A stretch of DNA of 41,598 nt from Minisyncoccota bacterium (GCA_023135835.1 JAGLSI010000004.1:1-41598), one strand, 5' to 3'. Numbered from the stretch's first letter, positions 32,837 through 40,588 are shown. Numbers and translations: made by a program. Notes: generated by a model from the letters alone, not told the origin.

Positions 32837-32958
32837 AATAACCTCCTTCAAAGAACTTTGCCATAAACCTTATGACTTAGGGTAGTTAAAATAGTTCTAA
32901 CTACAATTATATAATACATTATATATCATATATTGTAAATAATTTTAAAGGTTTTAAA

Positions 32959-34236
32959 TTAAAGTAATATTTTAGCAATATCTTCTTTTTTAACTTCAGT
33001 TTCTGTACCACTCTTTAGATTTTTGATTTTGAATTTTTCGTTTTTTATCTCATCTTCTCCTATACAAAGAACAAAAGGAATCTTGTTTTTATCAGCTTTG
33101 GTAATTTGGTCACCCACTTTTTTACCTGAGAAATCAACAGCTACATTTATATTTTCTTTTCTTAGGTCAGAAGCTAATTGATTTGCGTAATCTAAATATT
33201 CTTCACTAAGTGTACAAATATATAAGTTAGCAGGGGATTTATATTCAGGCAAAAGATCTCTAGAACTTAGAAATTCTTGGATAGTCATATCTCCCATTCC
33301 AAATCCTACAGCAGGAATTTTTTCTTCTCCAAAAATGTCTAATAAATCATCATAACGCCCACCTCCGAATAAAGAACGATTGTTTTCTGGATCAGTATCA
33401 AAGAATTCAAATACTATGCCTGTGTAATAATCAAAGCCTCTAGTTAGTAGTTGATCGATTTCTACATTTATTCCTATTTTTTGTAATTTATTTTTTAAAT
33501 CTTCGCAAATTTTAGAACCGGGATTATTTTTATCAAGTATTTTTAATTCTCCATTATTAAGTTTTTTTATTAAAATTGTAAACTTTTCTTTACCCAATAC
33601 TTCATCAAGCCGTTTATTAAAATCTTCTTCTGGGATTTTACCAAATCTATCAATTATTTTTATAGTTTTATTTATTTTTTCTTTGTCTTGTTCGTCAATT
33701 GCTTCACAAATAATTTTTGCTAACATTCCTACATAATTAATTCTAATTACAAAATCTTCATCTTTAGCACCGAGTGATTTCATTATTTCATAAGCTAAAG
33801 AAATAGTTTCTATTTCAGCTTCAATACCTTTAACACCAAAGATATCAACATTTAACTGCCAAAATTCTCTACCACGTCCTTTTTGAGGTCTTTCATATCT
33901 GAAAAAGTTTTGGATTGAGTACCAACGAACAGGATAAGTTAATTCTCTTCGTTTTTTAGCAATTAGACGAGCAACACTCGGCGTCATTTCTGGTCGCATT
34001 GTTACCATTCTTTCTCCGCGGTCTTTAAATGTATAGGTTTGTTCAGATACTATTTCTTCTCCTGATTTTGATTCATATAAAGCTGTTGGCTCTAAAATCG
34101 GAGTATTGTATTCTTCGTAACCAAAAGATTTGGATATTTTTGCCATTTTATCAAAAACAAAATTTTGCATAGCTAAATCCTCAGGATAAAAATCCCTAGC
34201 TCCTCTATATGAGTCTTTTGATATTTTATTGTTCAT
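32959..34236 (-). CDS. hisS: Histidyl-tRNA synthetase
   Basis: 425 residues, normal length. Class II motifs: motif 1 region AMQNFVFDKMAKISKSFGYEE, motif 2 FRYERPQKGRGREFWQ, histidine motif LTRGFDYYTGIVFE, GGGRYDDL, motif 3 AVGFGMGDM. C-terminal anticodon-binding domain from about 330. Ligates His to tRNA-His. Monocistronic. Confidence 0.95.
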   Translation of the reverse strand: MNNKISKDSYRGARDFYPEDLAMQNFVFDKMAKISKSFGYEEYNTPILEPTALYESKSGEEIVSEQTYTFKDRGERMVTMRPEMTPSVARLIAKKRRELTYPVRWYSIQNFFRYERPQKGRGREFWQLNVDIFGVKGIEAEIETISLAYEIMKSLGAKDEDFVIRINYVGMLAKIICEAIDEQDKEKINKTIKIIDRFGKIPEEDFNKRLDEVLGKEKFTILIKKLNNGELKILDKNNPGSKICEDLKNKLQKIGINVEIDQLLTRGFDYYTGIVFEFFDTDPENNRSLFGGGRYDDLLDIFGEEKIPAVGFGMGDMTIQEFLSSRDLLPEYKSPANLYICTLSEEYLDYANQLASDLRKENINVAVDFSGKKVGDQITKADKNKIPFVLCIGEDEIKNEKFKIKNLKSGTETEVKKEDIAKILL

Positions 34237-34304
34237 CGCTGTTAATTTTACCTAAAATATATATAATTAACAAGAACTAAATATATAAATTTATTAAGTT
34301 AAAA

Positions 34305-35084
34305 ATGGAAAAAAAATTAAAACTTTATAAAAAAATATCAGAAACACCTTTAGAGTGTATTGAAAGATTTAAGAAAGATAATCCTGAATATCAAGATGAC
34401 CCTAATACTTCGCATAGGCAAGTTAAGATGACCTATGCTGGTCGTTTGGACCCTATGGCGGAAGGGGAGCTTTTAGTGTTGGTGGGAGAAGAGTGTAAGA
34501 AAAAAGAAGAATATTTAGGATTGGATAAAGAATATGAAGTTGATATTTTATTTGGTTTTTCTACTGATACCTATGATACATTAGGTTTAATAAATCACTT
34601 GGGGGTAGCACCCCCAAGTGATTATGATGTAATGGGACATGTGGGGAAAGTGGGGCGGTTTTTGAATAAGTTGGTAGGGAAGCGAGAACAGGAATATCCT
34701 CCTTTTTCATCTAAAACCGTAGATGGAAAACAATTATTTCAAATTACTAAAGATGATGAATTAACTGATGTTGAAATTCCTAAAAAAGAAATTGAAATTT
34801 ATGAGACAGAACTATTAAAAAACTATTATATTTCAGGGCGAGATTTAAAAGGAGATATTATGAAAAGAATTTTATTAGTTTCAGGTGATTTTCGCCAAGA
34901 AGAAATTTTAGAGAATTGGAATAAAGAATTAGAAGGAAGAGAAGAAGAACAGTTTTTAATTTCAAAAATTAGAGTTAAGTGTTCAAGTGGAACTTATATG
35001 AGGTCTATTGCTCAAAATCTTGGAGAATTTCTGGAAATTCCAGCTTTGGCTCTGAAAATTAAAAGGATAAATATTTTTTCTTAA
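34305..35084 (+). CDS. truB: tRNA pseudouridine-55 synthase TruB
   Basis: 259 residues. Catalytic Asp49 in YAGRLDPMAEG, YEVDILFGFSTDTYDTLG, KTVDGKQLF, and RVKCSSGTYMRSIA. Makes pseudouridine 55 in the T-loop of tRNAs. Residues about 97-107 (NHLGVAPPSDY) are encoded by a perfect 13-bp hairpin (34593-34623) that looks like an in-frame insertion just after the TDTYDTLG motif. There is no PUA domain at the C-terminus. Confidence 0.9.
   Translation: MEKKLKLYKKISETPLECIERFKKDNPEYQDDPNTSHRQVKMTYAGRLDPMAEGELLVLVGEECKKKEEYLGLDKEYEVDILFGFSTDTYDTLGLINHLGVAPPSDYDVMGHVGKVGRFLNKLVGKREQEYPPFSSKTVDGKQLFQITKDDELTDVEIPKKEIEIYETELLKNYYISGRDLKGDIMKRILLVSGDFRQEEILENWNKELEGREEEQFLISKIRVKCSSGTYMRSIAQNLGEFLEIPALALKIKRINIFS
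34593..34623 (+). repeat. Palindromic insertion inside truB
   Basis: AATCACTTGGGGG (34593-34605) pairs perfectly with CCCCCAAGTGATT (34611-34623) around TAGCA. It is in frame and its G/C runs contrast with the AT-rich gene. Confidence 0.65.
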
Positions 35085-35190
35085 AGACCTTTACCTATAT
35101 GGTTAGATATAGTATTATATTAAGTAGAGAGTCAAGAAAATTAAATTAATTTTCTGAAAAACTAAAATAAAAGAAAACGGGGAGGAAAAA

Positions 35191-35652
35191 ATGATTAAAA
35201 AAAATGGAAGTTTGCAGCTCAAAGATAAGAATTTCAGAGTTAATTCTGAAGGGTGGACATCGTTGGTTGCTAATCAAGGAATCGTTTGTCTCCAAAATCC
35301 CGAAGGAGATGTTTGGGAGTTTGTAGAAGGGGTTTCTGAGGAACTTGTTGGTGAACAGCTTTTTGCTTCTTCTGCTAGAATGCGAGAAACTAAAAAAGCA
35401 GGAGAGTTGATGCCAACAGATGAAGAGTGGAGTATTCTTTTAAGATCAAGGGAGGATATTTGTAATTTGGTTTTTGCTGGTTTCCGTTTCAGTAACGGGG
35501 CTTTTCGCTGCCTCAATGACCAAGCTTTTTTTGGATCATCTTCTGTCTCAGATATTGGTGTTTGGGGTCGTAACTTATATTCTGACACCCTTGTTGTTAC
35601 TCGTTTCAAAAGCATTACAGGAGGAGTGTCTATTCGTTGTCTGGATATGTAG
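35191..35652 (+). CDS. FGE/C-type-lectin-like orphan protein (variable-protein type fold)
   Basis: 153 residues from an ATG with GGGGAGG 6 nt upstream. The C-terminal half (about 95-153) reads FAGFRFSNGAFRCLNDQAF, GSSSVSDIGVWGRNLYSD, then GGVSIRCLDM. This 'GxR ... SSS ... W ... GxSxRC' pattern is that of the formylglycine-generating-enzyme/C-type-lectin-like domains found in Fibrobacter paralogous proteins and diversity-generating-retroelement targets. No signal peptide. No template repeat or matching reverse transcriptase is visible nearby. Single gene with its own terminator. Function unknown; ligand binding is plausible. Confidence 0.65.
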   Translation: MIKKNGSLQLKDKNFRVNSEGWTSLVANQGIVCLQNPEGDVWEFVEGVSEELVGEQLFASSARMRETKKAGELMPTDEEWSILLRSREDICNLVFAGFRFSNGAFRCLNDQAFFGSSSVSDIGVWGRNLYSDTLVVTRFKSITGGVSIRCLDM

Positions 35653-35685
35653 AGAATGGACAAATTATTCCGGTTTTGTTGTTAT

Positions 35686-35723
35686 AACTTCAGTTGCTAT
35701 TATAGGCAGCTGAAGTTTTTTCT
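35686..35723 (+). terminator. Terminator of the lectin-like gene
   Basis: AACTTCAG (35686-35693) pairs with CTGAAGTT (35710-35717), with TGC/GCA extending the stem, then a T-rich run. Confidence 0.75.
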
Positions 35724-35771
35724 TTTTTATTACATTCTAATATTCTTAAGAATATTAGAATGTAATAAAAA
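35724..35771. repeat. Perfect 48-bp palindrome
   Basis: All 24 pairs are complementary about the centre 35747/35748 (…ATATTCTT|AAGAATAT…), with no spacer. It lies between the terminators of convergent genes and is almost purely A+T. Confidence 0.85.
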
Positions 35772-35772
35772 G

Positions 35773-35810
35773 AAGTTAAAAAAGGACGGCGAAGCCGTCC
35801 TTTTTAACTT
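35773..35810 (-). terminator. Terminator of the membrane protein gene at 35846-36319
   Basis: AAGTTAAAAAAGGACGGC pairs with GCCGTCCTTTTTAACTT around GAA (one bulge). GC-rich tip and a T tract on either strand, so it may act both ways. Confidence 0.8.
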
Positions 35811-35845
35811 ATAAATAAGTTAGATTTATATTTTTGGAAAATAAT

Positions 35846-36319
35846 TTAGATTTCTAAAATACTTCCACCCGTTTTTAGAAATACATCTAAGATTTCTCTT
35901 TGTCCAACTGCGATAATTAAATCATTAGCTATAGACATTAAGAATATTGCTACCACAAACGCTACAATTGTTATCAAGATTTTCTGATCTTTCTTCCAAA
36001 CCATATTTTTCCAGATATTAGGTAATACAGGAATCATTGATAATGAAATAACAAAAGGCATTGATAGAGCTACCACAAATACTGCCCCCCAAATTACATG
36101 AGATAGAGATAATAGAGTTGTAGTTACTGTAAATGTTCTAAAAATAAATCTTATTGCTAAGAAAATATTATCTATATAGAAAATTGCAAAATATAGGAAC
36201 AAAAACAAATATGGGATTGTTAATAAAGATTCCCATTTTGATGTGAAATAGAATCTCTTTAATGATTGCATTAAAGTTAATTCTTCTTCAACGGCTTCTT
36301 GATGATTTATAATATTCAT
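35846..36319 (-). CDS. Hypothetical membrane protein with three to four helices
   Basis: 157 residues. Hydrophilic N-terminus, then membrane segments at about 34-52, 70-95 and 115-140. The motif YIDNIFLAIRFIFRTFTVTTT connects the first two. No family recognised; similar small multi-pass proteins are frequent in this kind of genome. No Shine-Dalgarno, monocistronic. Confidence 0.7.
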   Translation of the reverse strand: MNIINHQEAVEEELTLMQSLKRFYFTSKWESLLTIPYLFLFLYFAIFYIDNIFLAIRFIFRTFTVTTTLLSLSHVIWGAVFVVALSMPFVISLSMIPVLPNIWKNMVWKKDQKILITIVAFVVAIFLMSIANDLIIAVGQREILDVFLKTGGSILEI

Positions 36320-36527
36320 ATAATAATTTTAATTTATCTAGCTAATTGATTAATTAGGTAAGAAATTTATAATTAACAGAATTATATAGGTATAGTTAAA
36401 AAAAGTCAATAGATAAAAGCAATTAATATATAAAGAAGTGTTTTTTATTTACTTTTGTTTTGGTTTGTGTATTATTAAAGATAGATAAGTAATTTTGAAA
36501 TTTTTTAAAAATAAAGGGGGTAGAGAG

Positions 36528-37229
36528 ATGGAAGCTAATGAATTTTGTAAGTGGGTGATGCCTATCTGGGCAATATTTGCTGTATTTTTTTCATTTTTCT
36601 TAGCTATAAAGGAGACTTCTATGAAAAAGAAAAATCTTTCTGAGATTAAAGATACTAAGGGTTCTTTAATTGAAAAAGGGGTAATTGTAGGGATGGCTGA
36701 TCCCGACGGAAATTTCCAAAATTATCAAGGTTTGGTAATTAATCCAGATTTTGATGTAAATAACGATGGATATTCTGTGGCTGTATTTTTTAGCACAGAA
36801 GTTCCTCAAGTTTTATTTCATTGTAAAGATCTAGGGGGATCTTTCGGTTTTAATGAATGGGACGATAAACACAAGAAACAATGTCCTGAAATTTTGTTTA
36901 ATTCTGATATATGGAAACAATGTCCAAGGATTTGTTTTTTTCAGCCAATGGAGCTTGTCGTTACTAATCGTTGGTATTTAAAACATTTAATTGAGCGATT
37001 ATTTCATGGTGAGTACAGTAATTGGTACGAAAAAGAAACTCTCGTACCTGAAAATCATACTTGTCAAATAGAGAGTTGTTCTTGTTTAGCTACAGATTTA
37101 ACCCTGATTAATGTTTGGGGTTCAGTTTGTCCGATTTACACTTGCTGTTCTTGTTTTGAAGAACATAACGGAACTAAGGTTGACGAACTCCCAGACCTTA
37201 AAAGAGTTTGTGAGTTGGAACTGAGTTGA
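36528..37229 (+). CDS. Orphan membrane-anchored protein with Cys-rich C-terminus (Shine-Dalgarno-led)
   Basis: The ATG at 36528 (MEANEFCKWVMP) follows AGGGGGT; a TTG-started extension from 36495 would overlap that site. 233 residues: membrane segment at about 10-27, unknown middle domain with VAVFFSTEVPQVLFHCKD, and a terminal cluster of ten Cys (CQIESCSC, VCPIYTCCSCFEEHNG) that looks zinc-binding. It lies alone between terminators. Nothing in it identifies a function. Confidence 0.65.
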   Translation: MEANEFCKWVMPIWAIFAVFFSFFLAIKETSMKKKNLSEIKDTKGSLIEKGVIVGMADPDGNFQNYQGLVINPDFDVNNDGYSVAVFFSTEVPQVLFHCKDLGGSFGFNEWDDKHKKQCPEILFNSDIWKQCPRICFFQPMELVVTNRWYLKHLIERLFHGEYSNWYEKETLVPENHTCQIESCSCLATDLTLINVWGSVCPIYTCCSCFEEHNGTKVDELPDLKRVCELELS

Positions 37230-37234
37230 GTATA

Positions 37235-37277
37235 AGGAGCTTGGGGTTTTTAATAGAAACCCTAAGCTCCTGTTTTT
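37235..37277 (+). terminator. Terminator of the Cys-rich orphan gene
   Basis: AGGAGCTTGGGGTTT pairs with AAACCCTAAGCTCCT (one mismatch), then GTTTTTT. Confidence 0.82.
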
Positions 37278-37302
37278 TATATAAAGTGAATGTTTTAGGA
37301 AT

Positions 37303-37329
37303 TTACTTGGTAACTTGATTACCAAGTAA
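37303..37329. repeat. Perfect 11-bp hairpin upstream of lepA
   Basis: TTACTTGGTAA, loop CTTGA, TTACCAAGTAA. It ends 49 bp before the lepA start and lies upstream of the predicted promoter, so it may be an operator or a palindromic repeat. Confidence 0.5.
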
Positions 37330-37362
37330 CAGTATTTTTTTAAAGACTAACGAAGGAAGATG

Positions 37363-37371
37363 TGTTAAACT
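37363..37371 (+). promoter_or_regulatory. Extended -10 promoter of lepA
   Basis: TGTTAAACT ends 7 nt before the ATG at 37379; no Shine-Dalgarno. Confidence 0.45.
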
Positions 37372-37378
37372 ATCCTAA

Positions 37379-39163
37379 ATGAAATTACGGAATATCAGGA
37401 ACTTTTCAATAATTGCTCACATTGACCATGGTAAATCTACTTTGGCTGATAGAATGCTTGAAGTAACCAATACTATTGAAGAGAGGAAAATGAAGGACCA
37501 ACTTTTAGATACTATGGAGCTTGAACGAGAGCGAGGCATTACTATTAAAATGCAACCAGTTAGAATGGAGTATAAAGACTATATTTTAAATTTAATTGAT
37601 ACTCCTGGGCATATTGACTTCTCTTATGAAGTTTCAAGAGCTTTACGAGCAGTAGAGGGTTCTATTTTATTAGTAGATGCTACTCAAGGAGTGCAGGCTC
37701 AAACATTAACAACTTTAAATATGGCGAAAGAATTAGGAATTCCTATTATTCCTGTTTTGTCTAAGGTTGATTCCCCTTTAGCTTTAGTTGATGACGTGAA
37801 AGAAGAAGTAGCTAATTTATTAGATTGTAGTATTGATGATATTTATGAAACTTCAGGAAAGACAGGGGAAGGTGTGGCTGAGCTTTTAGATGGAATTTTA
37901 GAAAAAGTCTCTGAACCAATTATGGAATTTGATGGTGCAAATGATTTTAGAGCTTTAGTTTTTGATTTTAAATATTCTACCCATAAGGGAATTATTGTTT
38001 ATGTACGGGTGCTTGACGGAGAAATTTCTAAAAATAATTCTTTAATTTTTCGTGGGGCTAAAGAGAAATTCAATTCTTTAGAAGTAGGGATTTTTTCTCC
38101 AGAAGAAGAAGCTAGGGAATCTTTGAAAGCAGGTGAGATAGGTTATATCGTTACTGGAATTAAAAAACCAGGGGTAGCTTCTGTTGGGGACACTATTACT
38201 TTAACAAAAAATATTTTACCCGCATTAAGTGGTTATGAAAAACCAAAAGCCGTAGTGTGGGCTTCAATTTATCCAGAAGATTCTGATGATTTTAATACTT
38301 TACGTTTGTCTTTGAGTAAACTGCAGTTATCAGATGCTTCTTTTACTCATGACGAAGAGTCTTCAGGTGCTTTAGGAAGAGGTTTCCGTTGTGGTTTTTT
38401 AGGAATGTTACATTTAGAGATTATTACAGAAAGATTGCGTAGAGAATTTGGGATTGAATTGATTGTAACCCATCCAAGTATTTCTTATGAAGTTCATTAT
38501 AAAAAAGGAGAAACAAAAATGATTTACTCTCCTGTATTTTTCCCAGAACACGGAGAAGAAGAAAAGGTTTTAGAGCCTTGGATTTCTTTAAAAATAATGG
38601 TTCCTGGTGATTATTTAGGGAATATTACGCAGTTGTTTTATGAGCATGAAGTAATTATGGGAAGTTCTGAAGATTTTGGAGATGGAAGATTGTCTATTTC
38701 GGCAGAAATGCCTTTACGAGAATTAATGCGAAATTTCTTTGATGATTTGAAAAGTGCTTCTTCTGGGTATGCTTCTTTGGCTTATGAAATGTTAGACTAT
38801 CGTTTAGCTGATGTGGTTAGAATGGATATTTTAGTAGCAGAAGAATCTGTGGCTGCTTTTTCACGGATTGTGGCTAGAAAAAGAATGCAAGAAGAGGCTG
38901 AAAAAACAGTTGAAAAATTATTTAAGGTTTTGCCAAAACAAATGTTTGTAACCAAGATTCAAGCTAAGGCAGATGGAAGAATTATTGCATCTAAAAGATT
39001 GTCTGCTATGAAAAAAGATGTTACAGGTCATTTATATGGAGGAGATATTACTAGAAAAATGAAATTAAGAGAGAAACAGAAAAAAGGAAAAAAGAAGATG
39101 CTTTCTCAGGGAAGAGTAAATATTTCTCAAGATGTGTTTTTGAAGATGATGAAAGGCGATTAG
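37379..39163 (+). CDS. lepA: Elongation factor 4 (LepA) GTPase
   Basis: 594 residues, full length. G1 AHIDHGKST (13-21), switch I with ERERGITIKMQ, G3 DTPGHIDFSYEV, G5 TSGKTGEGV. The family's NKxD is SKVD here (128-131). Domain II, EF-G-like domains, the LepA-specific C-terminal domain (RIIASKRLSAMKKDVTGHLYGGDITRK) are all present. EF4 promotes back-translocation or assists ribosome assembly under stress. Leaderless-type promoter; 23 bp later a membrane protein gene begins with its own promoter. Confidence 0.95.
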   Translation: MKLRNIRNFSIIAHIDHGKSTLADRMLEVTNTIEERKMKDQLLDTMELERERGITIKMQPVRMEYKDYILNLIDTPGHIDFSYEVSRALRAVEGSILLVDATQGVQAQTLTTLNMAKELGIPIIPVLSKVDSPLALVDDVKEEVANLLDCSIDDIYETSGKTGEGVAELLDGILEKVSEPIMEFDGANDFRALVFDFKYSTHKGIIVYVRVLDGEISKNNSLIFRGAKEKFNSLEVGIFSPEEEARESLKAGEIGYIVTGIKKPGVASVGDTITLTKNILPALSGYEKPKAVVWASIYPEDSDDFNTLRLSLSKLQLSDASFTHDEESSGALGRGFRCGFLGMLHLEIITERLRREFGIELIVTHPSISYEVHYKKGETKMIYSPVFFPEHGEEEKVLEPWISLKIMVPGDYLGNITQLFYEHEVIMGSSEDFGDGRLSISAEMPLRELMRNFFDDLKSASSGYASLAYEMLDYRLADVVRMDILVAEESVAAFSRIVARKRMQEEAEKTVEKLFKVLPKQMFVTKIQAKADGRIIASKRLSAMKKDVTGHLYGGDITRKMKLREKQKKGKKKMLSQGRVNISQDVFLKMMKGD

Positions 39164-39171
39164 TTTTTTTA

Positions 39172-39180
39172 TGTTATAAT
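39172..39180 (+). promoter_or_regulatory. Extended -10 promoter of the gene at 39187
   Basis: TGTTATAAT, 6 nt before the ATG; message predicted leaderless. Confidence 0.55.
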
Positions 39181-39186
39181 ATCTTT

Positions 39187-39597
39187 ATGAAATTAAAATT
39201 ATCACCAAGTTGGGTTAAGCCTCTTTTTATTACTTCATTAATATTAATTTTAATCTTTGCTTGTTTAGCAACTTTTATTTTTACAACAAGTGTTGATTTA
39301 AGTGTTTTAGCAGGATTTCTTTATTTGGTATACATCGGAATAATTATAGGTATGTGGCTTTTAGGGTTTCTGAATAAATACTTGGTTATTAAGAATGTAA
39401 AATGGTTAGCAAATATTCTTTCTTCTATACCAATTATTGCTATAGTTGGATATTTTGGAGGAGCATTTATTTGGCAAATATTATATTACCCTGAATTATT
39501 AGGTTCGTTTTCTGTAAATAGTTTTTTCTTAATTCCTGTATTAATTATAATAATATATTCTATTATTTCATTAGTATTAATTAATAAGAAAAATTAA
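39187..39597 (+). CDS. Hypothetical four-helix membrane protein
   Basis: 136 residues. Membrane segments at about 13-34, 40-62, 74-96 and 108-132, with short loops. No motif recognised. It is transcribed by its own promoter and ends at the GC-rich terminator 39613-39644. Confidence 0.7.
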   Translation: MKLKLSPSWVKPLFITSLILILIFACLATFIFTTSVDLSVLAGFLYLVYIGIIIGMWLLGFLNKYLVIKNVKWLANILSSIPIIAIVGYFGGAFIWQILYYPELLGSFSVNSFFLIPVLIIIIYSIISLVLINKKN

Positions 39598-39612
39598 TAT
39601 TTAGATTTATAT

Positions 39613-39644
39613 AAAGGGCGGGAGGCTTTGCCTCCCGCTCTTTT
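39613..39644 (+). terminator. GC-rich intrinsic terminator
   Basis: GCGGGAGGC-TTT-GCCTCCCGC with flanking AAAG and CTTTT. Confidence 0.85.
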
Positions 39645-39648
39645 ACAC

Positions 39649-39677
39649 TTGATACATAATACTAGATACTTTATACT
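39649..39677 (+). promoter_or_regulatory. Promoter of the 32-residue membrane protein gene
   Basis: TTGATA (39649-39654), 17-nt spacer, TATACT (39672-39677), then 6 nt to the ATG. The best sigma-70-type promoter with a leaderless start in the window. Confidence 0.65.
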
Positions 39678-39683
39678 TATCTT

Positions 39684-39782
39684 ATGTTTGATAAAAAAAA
39701 TCAAAAAATAATTAAGGTGTTGTGGGCTGTGATTGGAGTTTTAGTAGCGATTAGTATGGTTTTGATATATATCCCTTTTTAA
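39684..39782 (+). CDS. Small single-pass membrane protein (32 residues)
   Basis: Begins MFDKKNQKIIKVLWAVIGVL and ends IYIPF: a basic N-terminus followed by one membrane helix, hence probably N-in. Support comes from the near-consensus promoter 6 nt upstream and a hairpin terminator directly after the stop. Similar tiny proteins are frequent in candidate-phyla genomes; function unknown. Confidence 0.6.
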   Translation: MFDKKNQKIIKVLWAVIGVLVAISMVLIYIPF

Positions 39783-39788
39783 ATTTTT

Positions 39789-39811
39789 AAACTATCAGTT
39801 GATAGTTTTTT
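39789..39811 (+). terminator. Terminator after the 32-residue gene
   Basis: AAACTATC pairs with GATAGTTT around AGTT, followed by a T tract. It sits 10 bp upstream of the next start codon. Confidence 0.55.
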
Positions 39812-39820
39812 ATTTTTATT

Positions 39821-40213
39821 ATGTCTTACTTTAATAAAAAACAGAAAAATATAAGTCAGATGTTTTATTCTTGGCCTGCTATTTTAATATTGCTTTTTAT
39901 TTCTTTATTTTTAGCCAAAGGTGTCTTTAATAGTTATCAAGAAAAAAGTAGATCTAAAATAAATAGGGTTGAATCAGAATTTATTTATAATGAGTTAAAA
40001 GAAACAGAAAGTTCAATTTTGTCTGAAATTGAATCTTTAAAAACAGAAAAAGGTATAGAAATTGAGTTAAGAGACAAGTTTAGGTTAGTGAAGGACGGAG
40101 AGCAGATGGCAGTGATTATAAATACAGAAGAAGCGGTAAATTATGAGATGGGGGATTCCTATGATAAAAATATTTTTAGTAAATTCATAAATTTTTTAAA
40201 AGATAAGTTTTAA
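39821..40213 (+). CDS. Septum formation initiator-like protein (FtsB/DivIC)
   Basis: 130 residues. One membrane segment at about 18-36, then a coiled coil (about 45-80) and the block KGIEIELRDKFRLVKDGEQMAVII, which is typical of FtsB/DivIC (TxxGxExxxRxxxxLxxxGE). It would act in the divisome FtsQBL complex. It is longer than E. coli FtsB at the C-terminus. Confidence 0.8.
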   Translation: MSYFNKKQKNISQMFYSWPAILILLFISLFLAKGVFNSYQEKSRSKINRVESEFIYNELKETESSILSEIESLKTEKGIEIELRDKFRLVKDGEQMAVIINTEEAVNYEMGDSYDKNIFSKFINFLKDKF

Positions 40214-40266
40214 TTTTGTAATTTAAAATAAAAAAAGGTAGAATAAACCAATTAATAATTAATAAT

Positions 40267-40348
40267 CCTAGGTCATTAAAGATGATCGGGCACCCTAAAT
40301 CACTAAAAAATGATCGGGCACCCTAAATCACTAAAAAATGATCGGGTA
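40267..40348 (+). repeat. Array of three 28-bp hairpin repeats upstream of the glutaredoxin gene
   Basis: Units at 40267-40292, 40293-40320 and 40321-40348. The last two differ only at the penultimate base (CA/TA ending). The first has GGTCATT...GATGATC, which pairs with wobble pairs. AATAAAAAT then leads to the ATG at 40358. Flanking AT-rich sequence matches the other loci. Confidence 0.8.
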
Positions 40349-40357
40349 AATAAAAAT

Positions 40358-40588
40358 ATGAAAGTAGTAATGTATTCAACACCAACTTGCGGTTATTGTA
40401 ATATAGCAAAAGATTTTTTTGATGAAAACGGAATTGAAGTAAAAGTTTTTGATGTTTCTGTTGATGAGGAAAAAAGACAAGAATTAATAGAAAAAAGTGG
40501 GCAAATGGGAGTGCCTGTTATTGAAATAGGAGAAGAAGTTGTAATTGGTTTTGATCAAGCAAAAATTACTCAACTACTAGGTCTTTAA
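40358..40588 (+). CDS. Glutaredoxin-like protein (NrdH/YruB type)
   Basis: The ATG at 40358 (MKVVMYSTPTCGYC) is the start; an upstream in-frame start at 40310 lies inside the repeat array. 76 residues: active site CGYC at 11-14, the cis-Pro loop MGVPVIEIGEEVVIGFD and C-terminal QLLGL complete the fold. Cytosolic dithiol redox carrier, perhaps for ribonucleotide reductase. Preceded by the 28-bp repeat array and followed by tRNA-Arg. Confidence 0.9.
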   Translation: MKVVMYSTPTCGYCNIAKDFFDENGIEVKVFDVSVDEEKRQELIEKSGQMGVPVIEIGEEVVIGFDQAKITQLLGL

